DNA from: Cellulomonas cellasea
Lineage (GTDB): Bacteria > Actinomycetota > Actinomycetes > Actinomycetales > Cellulomonadaceae
Direction of reading: 5' to 3'
NCBI RefSeq assembly: GCF_006538745.1
Contig: NZ_BJLR01000009.1
Location: 1-64,000, forward strand
DNA: 64,000 nucleotides
Shown in pieces: positions 31,091 through 39,801 of this stretch (position 1 is the first letter of the stretch; each line of letters begins with the position of its first letter). The notes below the pieces were generated by a model. The model was not told the origin of the DNA. It searched no databases and was given only the letters and a program-made list of their open reading frames with translations. The position numbers were made by a program, and so were the translations under genes.

Positions 31091-31942
31091 ATGCGCTGCC
31101 TGGCCCGGACCAAACGGCTCTCCCGCTGCGCCCGTCCCGCGAGGCGGTGGCGCCTGACGTGCGCGCAGCATTGGGTCCAGCCGTGGTCCGCCGCCGCAGC
31201 CGTTATGGCGGGCGCCTTCGCGATGGCCGGCGGTGTCGACGACGCCCTGAGCGTCGTCGACAGGTTCCGAGAGCAAGACCCGACGACCGCGGAGGAATGC
31301 CTGGACCGACTGTCGTCTGGCCCGCTCGCCGACCTGATGGTCGACACCTGGTACTGCGACACCGAGTTCGCCAACATCTGGCAGCCCGGGATGAAGCACG
31401 TCATGCTGCGCGACAACCGTGAGCTCGTCCGGGACAACTACGCGAGGATCGTGCACGGAGCGGTGGACCCGGCGTCGCAGTTCTCCGCGGAGGGTCTGTC
31501 GGACCCGGACCTGGCCGGCGGCAAGGTCTCGCGGTTGTTCGCCCGGTGGCCCAACTACCAGGACCGAAGCTCTGTCGTCCTGGGCCGGGTGGCCGCCGTC
31601 CAGATGCTCTACGACGATGACGTCAGCTCGGACTGGGTCGTCCAGCTCGGCACCGTGCGGGATCCAAACCAGGTCGTCTACCTCCGCGTCGTCGGACCGC
31701 CCGGCTGGCAGCACCCCGGCGAGAGCAAATGCCCGCTCGTCCGCGCCGAAGGCATACCGATCGCCCGCGGGTACGTTCCGCGAGGCGACGGAGACGGGCT
31801 GGTCGACGTGATCTACGAGATGGCCACCAAGGTCGAGTGCTTCCCTCTGCTCTCCGAGGAGGACATCGCGGCATTCGAGGAGGGACTGCCGCCGGACCTG
31901 CGCGACGCGTTCGACGAGGGCGCCAGCGGCGACCGGTGGTGA
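31091..31942 (+). CDS. Uncharacterised protein with N-terminal Cys3-His zinc-knuckle
   Basis: 283 aa from the ATG at 31091, chosen for the GGAGG eleven bases upstream. Residues 1-27 hold C3, C13, C24 and H27 in the pattern of small zinc-knuckle modules of the DUF5763 sort (CxxxTK...C...CxxH). The rest is an unrecognised soluble domain rich in acidic residues, with [16 protein letters not shown] and a [12 protein letters not shown] stretch. No membrane segments. It is the first gene of the accessory region and faces away from dnaK. Function unknown. Confidence 0.7.
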   Translation: MRCLARTKRLSRCARPARRWRLTCAQHWVQPWSAAAAVMAGAFAMAGGVDDALSVVDRFREQDPTTAEECLDRLSSGPLADLMVDTWYCDTEFANIWQPGMKHVMLRDNRELVRDNYARIVHGAVDPASQFSAEGLSDPDLAGGKVSRLFARWPNYQDRSSVVLGRVAAVQMLYDDDVSSDWVVQLGTVRDPNQVVYLRVVGPPGWQHPGESKCPLVRAEGIPIARGYVPRGDGDGLVDVIYEMATKVECFPLLSEEDIAAFEEGLPPDLRDAFDEGASGDRW

Positions 31943-32293
31943 CATCGGCGCCCGACAGCCGGCGAGTGCGTCACTGTCCAGTGAGCGGCGTCGACACAGG
32001 CCGGGATGTCGTCGCCGGAGTTCGCCGTCGGCTCGCGCGATCCGCCACCTGATCCTGACCGACAGGATCCGGCAGATCACGCCGCCTCGAACGGGGACCA
32101 CCGGCGGGCCCGGCGCGTGCACGCTGTGGAGTGGCCGCGCTCGTCGTCGAAGAAGCGCTCGAGCGTCTGCCCTTACGCCGTCGATCACGACGGTCCCGGC
32201 TTGAGGGTTTGGACGAGTACGTGAGACGCAGCCCGTTTCCCGTACTCGTCCCACCTGAGGTCAGCGCGATGGGCTCCGGACAAGTTCGATGAG
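31943..32293. other. Gene-free stretch before the transposon remnant
   Basis: No reading frame with protein-like composition was found on either strand. A few short GC-rich inverted repeats are present, none long enough to call a terminator. Together with the next 100 bases it forms the upstream flank of the tnsA-like remnant. Confidence 0.5.
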
Positions 32294-32311
32294 TTCCTAC
32301 AGCTGTAGGAA
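32294..32311. promoter_or_regulatory. Perfect 18-base palindrome upstream of the tnsA-like gene
   Basis: TTCCTACAGCTGTAGGAA is an uninterrupted palindrome 83 bases before the tnsA-like start. It could be a dimeric regulator's operator or mark the boundary of the mobile element, since the GTC-motif array begins on its right edge. Confidence 0.55.
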
Positions 32312-32378
32312 GTCATCTGACCTGTCGTTTTGTCATCGATCCGTCATCTCGATGTCGCGTTGTCACCGACTTGTCACC
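32312..32378. repeat. Array of GTC(A/G) motifs, possible transposon-end binding sites
   Basis: GTCATC, GTCGTT, GTCATC, GTCATC, GTCGCG, GTCACC and GTCACC start at 32312, 32324, 32332, 32343, 32354, 32362 and 32373, so most lie 11 or 8 bases apart. Iterated transposase-binding motifs next to tnsA are normal at the ends of Tn7-like elements. No matching right end was found. Confidence 0.4.
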
Positions 32379-32393
32379 TGCCACGCTGACCGC

Positions 32394-33120
32394 ATGACCA
32401 TCGAGGCGCTGCTGCAGACCGAGGTGCAGTACGTCACCGATGCGGGCGACCCGGTGGTCACCTCGCTGCGCCTCCTCGACGGTGACCGGGCGCTGCACGG
32501 GCTGCCGGTCCGCAAGATCTGGTCCCACAAGGGTCAGACCCACTACCCGGGCTTCTTCTGGTCCGACACCACGGGCCGGCACGTGGAGTACGAGAGCCGC
32601 ATGGAGCTGGACCGCATGTGGCTCGCCGACTTCGACCGCGACGTCCACTGGATCGCTGCGCAACCGCTCTGGTTCTGCGGTCGCGACGGTGAGGCCCTGC
32701 GCCGTCATGCACCCGACCTCTTGCTCGGGACCCGGAGCGGCGGGTTCACGCTCGTGGACGTCAAGCCTCAGGCGTTCGCGGGTCGCCCCGAGGTGCGTGC
32801 AGTGTTCGACTGGACGGCGCGCCTTTGCGACGCGAAGGGCTGGCGCTACGAGGTCTGGACGGGCGCGGGCCCGGTATACCTCGCAAACGTGCGCTGGTTG
32901 GGCGGAGCACCGCGACGAGGCCGCGTTGACCGCGGTGCTCGCGGGTCCACGCGCCGCGTCGACGATCACCGAGCTGTGCGAGGCCGCCTCACGTGAGGCG
33001 GACCCGAGCCTCGTTCGGCGGGTCGTCATGTTCTTGCTCTGGTCGCACGTGCTCCGGGCCGACCTCACTCAGGTGCTGGACGCGGCGTCCGCCGTCGCAT
33101 GGCGCGAGGACGCAGCGTGA
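32394..33120 (+). pseudogene. TnsA-like transposase endonuclease subunit, frameshifted
   Basis: TnsA cleaves the 5' ends of a Tn7-like element. From the ATG at 32394 the frame runs through YESRMELDRMWLADFD (E67/E71), HAPDLLL (D108) and FTLVDVKP (D122, K124), which together make a PD-(D/E)xK nuclease core. At about 32901 one extra G in a GGG run throws the frame into nonsense. Dropping it restores RWLAEHRDEAALTAVLAGP and a helical C-terminus ending AVAWREDAA at 33120. The repaired length of about 241 aa is normal. A real frameshift or a homopolymer sequence error are both possible. Confidence 0.75.
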
Positions 33121-33206
33121 GCGGGCATGTCCTAGAGCTCCGCGTGGGTGCTCGCCTCTGGTTCGAGGGGGTGGCGTGGTCGGTCGTCGAGGTGGCTCCC
33201 GCCTGC
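33117..33206 (+). pseudogene. 5' stub of a TnsB-like transposase gene
   Basis: A GTG at 33117 overlaps the tnsA stop (GTGA) and opens a frame reading [17 protein letters not shown] then VAWSVVEV, which resembles the N-terminal beta module of TnsB/Mu-type transposases of actinobacteria. After about 30 codons the sequence loses that character ([10 protein letters not shown]) and drifts in frame into the RidA gene. So the transposase is deleted except for its start. Identification rests on position and a short match. Confidence 0.45.
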
Positions 33207-33317
33207 CACTCGCCGGCGACAGCGAGGAGAGCCGGCGCAACAGCTGCTCGTCCTTCGCTCCGTGCCATGGACGTGTGGGCGGCCAGAGGGGGGCGTGTCG
33301 CCTGGCAGGATCGACGC

Positions 33318-33707
33318 ATGTCGAAGCGTCAGATCGTGTCCTCGGGTGCGGTGTGGGAGCCGCTGGTCGGGTACTCCCGGGCCGTGCGGGTCGGTTCCTG
33401 GGTCAGCGTGGCCGGCACGACGGCCGCCGGCCCGGACGGTGCTCCCGTGGGTGGTGACGACATCGCCGAGCAGACGCGGGAAGCCATCCGACGCATCGAG
33501 GCGGCCCTCGAGCAGGTCGGGGCCTGCCTCGGCGACGTGGTACGCACCCGCATGTTCGTGGCCGACATCAGCCGTTGGGAAGACGTCGGCCGGGCACACG
33601 GGGAGTTCTTCGCCGACATCCGGCCCGCGTCCTCGATGGTCGAGGTCAGCGCGCTGATCGACCCACGCCTTCTCGTGGAGGTCGAGGCAGACGCGGTCCT
33701 GAGCTGA
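33318..33707 (+). CDS. RidA (YjgF/UK114) family protein
   Basis: 129 aa from the ATG at 33318. The frame is open further upstream, but that part is the transposase stub. The sequence [28 protein letters not shown] matches the RidA start. It continues with [43 protein letters not shown] and ends with [25 protein letters not shown], containing the conserved arginine (R in VVRTRMFV) that binds the imine substrate's carboxylate. RidA enzymes hydrolyse reactive enamines and imines. Probably transcribed alone. Confidence 0.93.
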   Translation: MSKRQIVSSGAVWEPLVGYSRAVRVGSWVSVAGTTAAGPDGAPVGGDDIAEQTREAIRRIEAALEQVGACLGDVVRTRMFVADISRWEDVGRAHGEFFADIRPASSMVEVSALIDPRLLVEVEADAVLS

Positions 33708-33821
33708 CCGTAGAGGTCACTGCCGGCCGCCACGACACCACGTGGCGTGTCACTGCTCGGCTGCGGCAGATGCAAGCACCATCGGTTCTGACTGCGCGTC
33801 GAGGGCGGCAAGTGCGTGCGC

Positions 33822-33991
33822 TCAGGCAGGCTCTCCCCGCAGCCGCGAGGCGATCCACGCGTCCGCAGGTCGACCGCGGTGGACGAGGTAGTCACGCAAA
33901 GTGCCCTCGTGCCGGAGGCCCAACTTGTCCACGACCCGCCTCGGCGAGAGGTTGCCCAGGGATTCGGACACGAAGGTGAGAAGCGACCCGT
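33822..33991 (-). pseudogene. C-terminal fragment of a GNAT acetyltransferase
   Basis: The minus-strand frame reads FVSESLGNLSPRRVVDKLGL, then RHEGTLRDYLVHRGRPADAW, then IASRLRGEPA and stop at 33822. This is the typical tail of a RimJ-type GNAT (N.xS.RV.EKLGF..EG..RD....G...D...). An in-frame stop lies upstream and no start or acetyl-CoA loop is present, so only about 55 residues survive. The rest of the 33.7-34.3 kb gap shows no gene. Confidence 0.7.
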
Positions 33992-34316
33992 CTCACGCTT
34001 GTTTCAGTGCCCAGGTCAGAACGCTGCCGACCGGACAGGTTCGGCGAGTTCCTCCACCCACGAACGCCGTTCGACCCGACGGCCCGTCGTCCCGAGAACG
34101 CCGCCACCTCGATGCGAACCCACCGCCAACAGGTAGCTGCGATGCACCTGGTCAGGCGTCACGACTCCGCCAGGACCAGCGCGAACCTACGGTCCCGACG
34201 AGCGCGACGACCGGGCGCGTCGCGCGCCCCGGCGACCAGATCGTGGCACGCAGCGTCTGCGGCCGGTCAGGTGGACGTCGCGGGCGCAGGACGCGCGACG
34301 ACGCCAGACTAGCGCG
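33992..34316. other. Gene-free stretch before the GH25 gene
   Basis: No frame with convincing protein composition was seen. Short open frames here resemble neither the GNAT fragment nor any known family. The stretch may be eroded sequence from the lost acetyltransferase and its neighbour, plus the promoter of the GH25 gene (AGACTAGC just before its GTG). Confidence 0.4.
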
Positions 34317-35054
34317 GTGCCGAGCCGCCGTCGCATCCGCGTCCTGCTGATCGTCCTGACGGGGACGATCGTCGTCATCGCGCTCGGGGCCGCGCTCGTC
34401 GAACGCGGCCTGGTGTGGCCGAACCGTCTGTTCGCGGCGCGCTACGACGTGCGGGGGGTCGACGTCTCGGCGTGGCAGGGAACCATCGACTGGCCGGCGA
34501 TCGCCCGGCAGGACGTCGACTTCGCGTACGTCAAGGCCACCGAGGGCTCGTCGTTCGTCGACCGGGAGTTCGAGGCGAACCTGCGCGGGGCGCGTGAGGC
34601 CGGGCTGCTGGTCGGTGCGTACCACTTCTTCAGCTTCGAGAGCAGCGGCAGGGCGCAGGCGGAGCACGTGCTCGCGACGGTGCCGGACGACGAGGACCTG
34701 CTGCCCGTCGCGATCGACGTCGAGTACTACGGGACGTTCCACGCCGACCCCCCGGACGCGTCGCAGGTCCGCCCGGAGCTGACCGCGCTCATCGAGACCC
34801 TGCGTGACCACGGCATCGAGCCGGTCGTCTACGCGACCCGCAGCGCGTACGACCGGTACGTCGCCGGCCACTTCCCGGGCACGCCCCTCTGGATCCGGTC
34901 GGTGATCGTGCCGCCCACCATGTCGGACGACCGGGTGTGGACCTTCTGGCAGTACTCGAACCGGGACCGCCTCGACGGGTACGACGGCGAGGAGTCGTTC
35001 ATCGACATGAACGTCTTCGACGGTGACCTCGACGACCTGCGCGCCCTGCGGTAG
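34317..35054 (+). CDS. Membrane-anchored GH25 muramidase
   Basis: 245 aa, GTG start. Residues 8-27 form a membrane anchor (VLLIVLTGTIVVIALGAALV). The GH25 lysozyme barrel follows: RGVDVSAWQGTIDWPAI, VDFAYVKATEGSSFVD, GAYHFFSF, LPVAIDVEYYG (catalytic D and E) and the final WTFWQYSNRDRLDGYDG...DMNVFDG. The enzyme cuts the MurNAc-GlcNAc bond of peptidoglycan. The missing cleavage site suggests it stays attached to the membrane and remodels the cell wall. Chalaropsis-type lysozymes have the same motifs. Confidence 0.93.
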   Translation: MPSRRRIRVLLIVLTGTIVVIALGAALVERGLVWPNRLFAARYDVRGVDVSAWQGTIDWPAIARQDVDFAYVKATEGSSFVDREFEANLRGAREAGLLVGAYHFFSFESSGRAQAEHVLATVPDDEDLLPVAIDVEYYGTFHADPPDASQVRPELTALIETLRDHGIEPVVYATRSAYDRYVAGHFPGTPLWIRSVIVPPTMSDDRVWTFWQYSNRDRLDGYDGEESFIDMNVFDGDLDDLRALR

Positions 35055-35222
35055 GCCTGCCGGAGGGAGCGGACGGTCATCACCCGACGACCTGGATGAG
35101 TCCCAGCCCCACCTGACACGCGGTAGGCGCGCCCCACGATGCGGCCGCTCCCACCCCGCACCTAATCGTTTGGGCCGACCACAGGTTCGACGAGCCGTGC
35201 CACAGTGGGCTCGGGCCCGTCG

Positions 35223-35236
35223 TGTTAGCGCTCACA
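35223..35236. promoter_or_regulatory. LacI-family-type operator upstream of the SGNH esterase
   Basis: TGTTAGCGCTCACA has half sites TGTTAGC and GCTCACA, one mismatch from a perfect palindrome with a central CG. That is the usual shape of LacI-family sugar-repressor sites. It lies 129 bases before the esterase gene at 35365, in a 310-base gap that otherwise shows no gene. Confidence 0.55.
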
Positions 35237-35364
35237 TCGGCGGACCTCACCGACCATCCGGCAGGGTGAGCGCAACGGCGCCGACCAGAGGTCGCAGGAC
35301 GCTCATCACCGCAGCGCTGCGCGCGCAGGGGTCGCCGCGCAGCCATATCCAGGAGGCAGACGAC

Positions 35365-36537
35365 ATGCACCGAATCGCCCGACGGCTGCTGCTCGCCGTC
35401 ACGCTCTGCGTCGCACTGGCCGGGGGTGTCGTGACCGAGTCCGCGCCCGCCTCCGCCGAGAGCAACGGGGGCACCCGCGTGATGCCCCTGGGCGACTCGA
35501 TCACGGACGGCGTCGGCTTCCCCGGGGGCGGCGGCTACCGCGTCGGGCTGTGGCAGCGCCTGGCCCAGAACGGCTACACCACGGACTTCGTGGGGTCGGG
35601 CTTCAACGGGCCGGGCAACCTCGGGGACCACGACCACGAGGGGCACTCCGGCTGGCGAATCGACCAGATCGACGCAGGCGTCGTCGCCTGGCTGCGCACG
35701 TACCAGCCGCGCACCGTGCTGCTGCACATCGGCACCAACGACATCACCCAGGACCGGGACCTGGGGAACGCACCCGCCCGCCTCGCGTCGGTCGTCGACA
35801 AGATCACGAGCACGTCCCCGCAGACCGACGTCTTCGTCGCGACCCTCATCCCGGTGTCGTTCGCCGACGCCAAGGTCCGGGCCTACAACGCCGCCATCCC
35901 CGGCATCGTGTCGAGCAGGGCCGCCGCCGGGAAGCGGGTGCACCTCGTCGACATGTACCGGGCGCTGACCACCGCCGACCTCGCCGACGGCGTGCACCCC
36001 AACGCGACCGGCTACGACAAGATGGCGGCCGCCTGGTTCGCCGCGCTGCGTGCCGTGCCGGGGAGCATCGGCAACCCGTCCGGGAACCCCGGGACCACCG
36101 GTCCGGTGGACACCGCGGCCTGGTACACGCTCGTCAACCGCAACAGCGGCAAGGCCATCGACGTGTACAACCTGTCCACCGCGGACGGCGCACGCATCAC
36201 CCAGTGGTCCCGCAACGGCGGCACCCAGCAGCAGTGGCAGTTCGTCAGCTCCGGCAACGGCTACTACAAGCTGAAGTCACGGCTGTCGGGCAAGGTCCTC
36301 GACGTGACCGGGAGGTCCACCGCCGACGGTGCGGCGATCCAGCAGTGGAGCGACAACAACGGCGCCAACCAGCAGTTCAGCATCCAGACGATCGACGGGT
36401 ACGTCCAGCTGATCAACCGGAACAGCGGCAAGGCGGTCGAGGTCCAGGGCGCCTCCACCACCGACGGCGGGAACATCGTCCAGTACTCCGACTGGAACGG
36501 CGCCAACCAGCAGTGGCAGCTCGTCCGGGTGGGCTGA
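35365..36537 (+). CDS. Secreted SGNH/GDSL esterase with ricin-type (CBM13) lectin domain
   Basis: 390 aa from the ATG at 35365, with AGGAGG upstream. Signal peptide at 1-32 (LLLAVTLCVALAGGVV...APASAE). The SGNH domain (35-230) has GDSITDGVG (S45), the HIGTND block and DGVHPNATGY with the catalytic D and H. It resembles family CE3 acetylxylan esterases. The C-terminal ricin-B trefoil (250-390) has three repeats of LVNRNSGKAIDVYN...QQWQF type that bind sugars. It probably deacetylates xylan outside the cell. Confidence 0.92.
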   Translation: MHRIARRLLLAVTLCVALAGGVVTESAPASAESNGGTRVMPLGDSITDGVGFPGGGGYRVGLWQRLAQNGYTTDFVGSGFNGPGNLGDHDHEGHSGWRIDQIDAGVVAWLRTYQPRTVLLHIGTNDITQDRDLGNAPARLASVVDKITSTSPQTDVFVATLIPVSFADAKVRAYNAAIPGIVSSRAAAGKRVHLVDMYRALTTADLADGVHPNATGYDKMAAAWFAALRAVPGSIGNPSGNPGTTGPVDTAAWYTLVNRNSGKAIDVYNLSTADGARITQWSRNGGTQQQWQFVSSGNGYYKLKSRLSGKVLDVTGRSTADGAAIQQWSDNNGANQQFSIQTIDGYVQLINRNSGKAVEVQGASTTDGGNIVQYSDWNGANQQWQLVRVG

Positions 36538-36625
36538 CTGAGCAGCATCCGACTGTTCAGGGCGCGCCGAGCTCGACCAGCGCCGGACGTCGGCCGGGTG
36601 CCCTCGACACGACGTCTGCCTCATC

Positions 36626-36655
36626 TGGCCCCACCCTGCCGCTGAGGTGGGGCCA
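36626..36655. terminator. Bidirectional terminator between esterase and HEAT-repeat genes
   Basis: TGGCCCCACC (36626-36635) pairs perfectly with GGTGGGGCCA (36646-36655) across a 10-base loop, between two convergent genes. Confidence 0.8.
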
Positions 36656-36662
36656 CCCCGTC

Positions 36663-37253
36663 TCAGATGTGCGAGGCGATCCACGCCTGCCACTGCGCGA
36701 CGGCCCGGTCCTGGTCCCCCGCGCCCGGTTCGTAGCGACCGAGCTCCCGCCAGAGCTCCTGCCAGTCGCCCGTGCCTGGCATCGCTTCGACGACGGACCT
36801 CACCACCACGAAGGCGCGTTGCCGAGTGACGGGGTCAGGCGCGTCGAGCAGAGTGGCGACGGCAGGCAGCGCCGGCGCGCCGAGCGCGATCAAGGCGTGG
36901 ACGCTGGCCGTGTACGGGTAGTGCAGCAGGTCCTGCCGGTCGTCGATCGTGCGCAGGAGCGCCTCAGCCGCTCGCGGGTCCCCGATCCGGCTCAGTCCGA
37001 CGGCCGCGTTCGCCCTCACCTCCTCGTCGAGGTCGCCGACGGCGGCGGCGAGGTCGTCGGCGCACGCAGGGTCCGCGATCTCGGCGAGCGCCTCGGCCGC
37101 CAGCCCACGCGCCACGGACGCCGTGTCGCGCACGACCCCGACGAGGCCGGGCACGGCGGCAGAGCCCAGCTGGACCAGCTCCCCCACGGCGAGCATCCGG
37201 TCGTTCGGGTCACCTGACCCGAGTCGGCCGATCAGTTCGTCGACGCCGCTCAC
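36663..37253 (-). CDS. HEAT-repeat protein
   Basis: 196 aa made of four to five HEAT-like helical pairs (DPNDRMLAVGELVQLGSAAVPGLVGVV, ARGLAAEALAEIAD, EEVRANAAVGLSRIGDPRAAEALL, TRQRAFVVVRSVVE). Such proteins act as binding scaffolds; no enzyme site is seen. Its start overlaps the stop of the upstream OmpA-domain gene by four bases, so the two are one operon and may act together. The tail EPGAGDQDRAVAQWQAWIASHI is not repeat-like. Confidence 0.8.
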   Translation of the reverse strand: MSGVDELIGRLGSGDPNDRMLAVGELVQLGSAAVPGLVGVVRDTASVARGLAAEALAEIADPACADDLAAAVGDLDEEVRANAAVGLSRIGDPRAAEALLRTIDDRQDLLHYPYTASVHALIALGAPALPAVATLLDAPDPVTRQRAFVVVRSVVEAMPGTGDWQELWRELGRYEPGAGDQDRAVAQWQAWIASHI

Positions 37254-38740
37254 GGGCCGACCGCCGGAGCCGGCGCGGCCGCAGGCGAGAACGTGGCCAC
37301 CACCCGACGGTTGAACTGCCGGTTCTCCGCGCGGTCCCGATCGCGTGCAGCTGCCGCGTCACCACCCTGGTCACCGGTACCGGCGTCGGCGGTGCTGTCG
37401 GTCGAGATGCCGCTCCCGACCAGGGGCGAACTGATGCGCGCGGGATCAACGCCCTTGACGATCAGCTCGGCACGGACTGCTTGCGCGCGACGCAGCGACA
37501 GCTCGGTGTTGAAGCGGCTGGCCCCGCCCCGGATGTCGGCGAAGCCCTCGAGCGATATCTGGGCCCGGGGATTGCGGGTCATGTACGGGATGAGCTCGTC
37601 GATCTTGGCTGACTCGACCGTCGAGAGCTCGGCACTCGCGAAGGGGAAGTGGAACGTGACCGGCTCGTGCACGTAGAAGTCGCGGTGCCGCTCGAGCGCC
37701 TCGACGAAGGTCGCCGAGGCGCCCTCCAGCGGCGTGATGTGGTCGTTCTCGACCACGCCGTTGCGGAGCGTGAAGCCCCACCGGACCGTGCCGTAGACGA
37801 CCTGGGTGTCCTCACCCTTGGCCACGCTCTCGAACTCGAAGATGAGGTTGGCCCGGCCGACCGATCCCGGTGTGTCGAACAGCGCCGCCGAGCGGATGTC
37901 GGCAGCGTCGTCGGATCGCTTGAATCCGGGCGTCTGACCGACGACGCCGCCCGTTCCACCTGCCGGCGTGGGAGTCGACCCCGCGACGCCCGTGACGCCG
38001 GCACCGGCGGGCTGGAAGTTGAAGTTGGGCGACAGCGCCGAGCCTGCTGCCGCCGGCGTGGCCGACGGGTTGGCCTGATGGTGGACGTCGGTGAAGAACC
38101 CGCCCTCCACTCCACGGGACGCATCGTCCTGGGTCCGCACCCCAGGTTGGCCCAGGGCTCCGCGAGCCCCGCGGGAGGCGGGTATCGACTGCGAGCGCTC
38201 GTCCGCTCCACCGAGGTCTGTGAGCTTCACGATCTGGATCATGACGATCTTGCTCGAGTTGGGTGCCCCGACGGCCGGCACGAACCGGATGAAGCCGTCG
38301 AGGCCGCTGAAGGTGGGCGGTGTGCTGGCAGCACCCTGACGGGTCCGCATGTCGGCCTCGAACACACCGGCGCTGACCGGCATGGACTGCGCGAGGTCGC
38401 GTTGGACCGGCAGGTGCGACGCGGCGGCGGGTCCGGGCACTGCGCGCGTCCGGGTCGCGCTCTCACGAGTCGGCACCTCGACGACCGCGTCTGCTGTGGT
38501 CTCGACGGTCACTGCTCGGGACAGGACGTCGGACGACGGACCCGCGAAGCTGCGACCCGCGCCCGCGGCACCCGCCCGGAGACTGCCGAGCAACGACGAC
38601 ACCGCCCTGTTGCCCACCAGCCGCTGGAGCCGGAGGGCATCGCGGACGGCCTCCGACGCCCCGTCGTCCGCAGACGAACGGGTCGCCGCCCGTTGTCCCG
38701 GCTTCTCGGTGGCCTGCGACTCCGGACCGTGCTCATGCAT
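37250..38740 (-). CDS. Orphan eCIS-associated-like protein with OmpA-family C-terminal domain
   Basis: 496 aa. Near residue 40 it carries LRLQRLVGNRAVSSLL, the L.LQR..GN.AV..LL signature seen at the N-terminus of proteins tied to extracellular contractile injection systems (eCIS). A central domain (about 125-300; GLDGFIRFVPAVGAPNSSKI, GVEGGFFTDVHHQ, GVVGQTPGFKRSDD) looks like the eCIS-linked family I know. An OmpA-type domain with TFHFPFASAELS and SLEGFADIRGGASRFNTELSLRRAQAV closes the protein (about 370-480). No signal peptide. No eCIS tube or sheath gene lies nearby. ATG with GGGAGG somewhat distant. Confidence 0.7.
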   Translation of the reverse strand: MHEHGPESQATEKPGQRAATRSSADDGASEAVRDALRLQRLVGNRAVSSLLGSLRAGAAGAGRSFAGPSSDVLSRAVTVETTADAVVEVPTRESATRTRAVPGPAAASHLPVQRDLAQSMPVSAGVFEADMRTRQGAASTPPTFSGLDGFIRFVPAVGAPNSSKIVMIQIVKLTDLGGADERSQSIPASRGARGALGQPGVRTQDDASRGVEGGFFTDVHHQANPSATPAAAGSALSPNFNFQPAGAGVTGVAGSTPTPAGGTGGVVGQTPGFKRSDDAADIRSAALFDTPGSVGRANLIFEFESVAKGEDTQVVYGTVRWGFTLRNGVVENDHITPLEGASATFVEALERHRDFYVHEPVTFHFPFASAELSTVESAKIDELIPYMTRNPRAQISLEGFADIRGGASRFNTELSLRRAQAVRAELIVKGVDPARISSPLVGSGISTDSTADAGTGDQGGDAAAARDRDRAENRQFNRRVVATFSPAAAPAPAVGP

Positions 38741-39089
38741 GTGGCGCGCCGCCTCCCATGTCTGCAACGTAGCGAGGGGCACGCGAGCGTGTCGTCGACC
38801 GCCGGACGGTCCCTTCGGGTGGACCTCGCGTCCCGTTCGGGCAGCTCGTCGGCGGGGCACCGGCCGCCGGTCCAGCGTCTCCGGCGAGCCGCGTCGTCGT
38901 GGGCGGACCAGCACGCGTCGCGACGGGCATCTCTCGACAAGGTCGTCCGCGGCCTCGGGGTCACGGGCAACCTCGTGGGTTCCGTCCTCTGCACGTCCGA
39001 CCAGCCCGCGAAGCGACGCCCGCGGACGACCCACCCGTCGGCTCCGCCGGCTAGGGCCGGTGCCGGGATGCCGCGTGCAGCCGGCTCGA
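38741..39089. other. Gene-free stretch between the DUF72 and OmpA-domain genes
   Basis: Both flanking genes are on the minus strand. TACGTT at 38771-38766 could be a -10 box for the OmpA-domain gene. No protein-like frame was seen. Confidence 0.4.
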
Positions 39090-39797
39090 TCAGAGCAGGG
39101 CGAGAAACCGCTCCGCATCGCCGACGCGGGGCAGGTTGTTGAACATCACGTAGGGCGACGGTCGGCCGTCGACCATGTCCCGGAGCCGGCGCAGCTCGTC
39201 GTCCGTGTGGACGTGCCGCGAGCCGGAAGTGCCGTGCAGGCGGTAGTAGGTCTGCTCCGGTGTCACCGTGTCGGTCTGCATCGGGTCGACGACGTGCACG
39301 AGATCCAGCTCGGCACAGAGCTCCGTGAGCAGCTGCGTGGGCCACTCACCACGGGGTTCCCACAGCAGCCGCCCCGCCGGCCGCTCCGCCTGCGCCAGGA
39401 AGCTGCGCAGCCGTCCGACGTTGTCGGCCGTCGGGCGAAAGCTCCTCGGGCACTGGAGCAGCACGGCGGTGGCCTGCAGGATCCGCGCGCACTCGAGGGT
39501 CCGCTGCCATCCCGCGAGGACCGGCGGCGTGGTCCGGAACGCCCCGACCTGGCCACGTGCGCTGTCCGGCAGAGGCTGCTTCAGTCGCCGGTAGGTGGGG
39601 CTGTTGGACTCGTGGGTGACGATCTGCCACGCCTTGATCGTGAACTCGAAACCGGCCGGCACCTGGGCTCGCCAGCGCATCAGCACGGCGTCGGACGGCG
39701 GTTCGTAGAACGTGTGCTGCACCTCGACGACGGGGAAGCGACGCACGTACGACGCCTGGGAGACCGTCCAACCACACAGCCCGACGTGAACCCCCAC
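39090..39797 (-). CDS. DUF72 (YecE-like) TIM-barrel protein
   Basis: 235 aa from a GTG at 39797. It has the DUF72 signature throughout: VGLCGWTVSQASYVRRFPVVEVQHTFYEPPSD, RAQVPAGFEFTIKAWQIVTH, LLWEPRGEW and YYRLHGTSGSRHVHTDDELRRL, YVMFNNLP. The family forms a barrel and is widespread, but its reaction is unknown. Slightly short at the C-terminus. A 20-codon open frame with a good ribosome site ends just before its start and may drive its translation. Confidence 0.9.
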   Translation of the reverse strand: MGVHVGLCGWTVSQASYVRRFPVVEVQHTFYEPPSDAVLMRWRAQVPAGFEFTIKAWQIVTHESNSPTYRRLKQPLPDSARGQVGAFRTTPPVLAGWQRTLECARILQATAVLLQCPRSFRPTADNVGRLRSFLAQAERPAGRLLWEPRGEWPTQLLTELCAELDLVHVVDPMQTDTVTPEQTYYRLHGTSGSRHVHTDDELRRLRDMVDGRPSPYVMFNNLPRVGDAERFLALL

Positions 39798-39801
39798 CTG
39801 C

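Larger units (their letters stand above)
32294..33206 (+). mobile_element. Remnant of a Tn7-like (TnsA/TnsB) transposon
   Basis: The stretch holds a palindrome, an array of repeated GTC motifs, a frameshifted tnsA-like gene and the first 25-30 codons of a following gene that begins like a TnsB-type transposase. The rest of tnsB, tnsC and tniQ are missing; after about 33206 the sequence leads into an unrelated RidA gene. Truncation plus frameshift imply a dead element. The boundaries are estimates. Confidence 0.55.

Noticed and set aside
33099-33707. 202-residue frame as one protein
   Set aside because: It joins the transposase stub to the RidA gene by chance; RidA proper begins at 33318.
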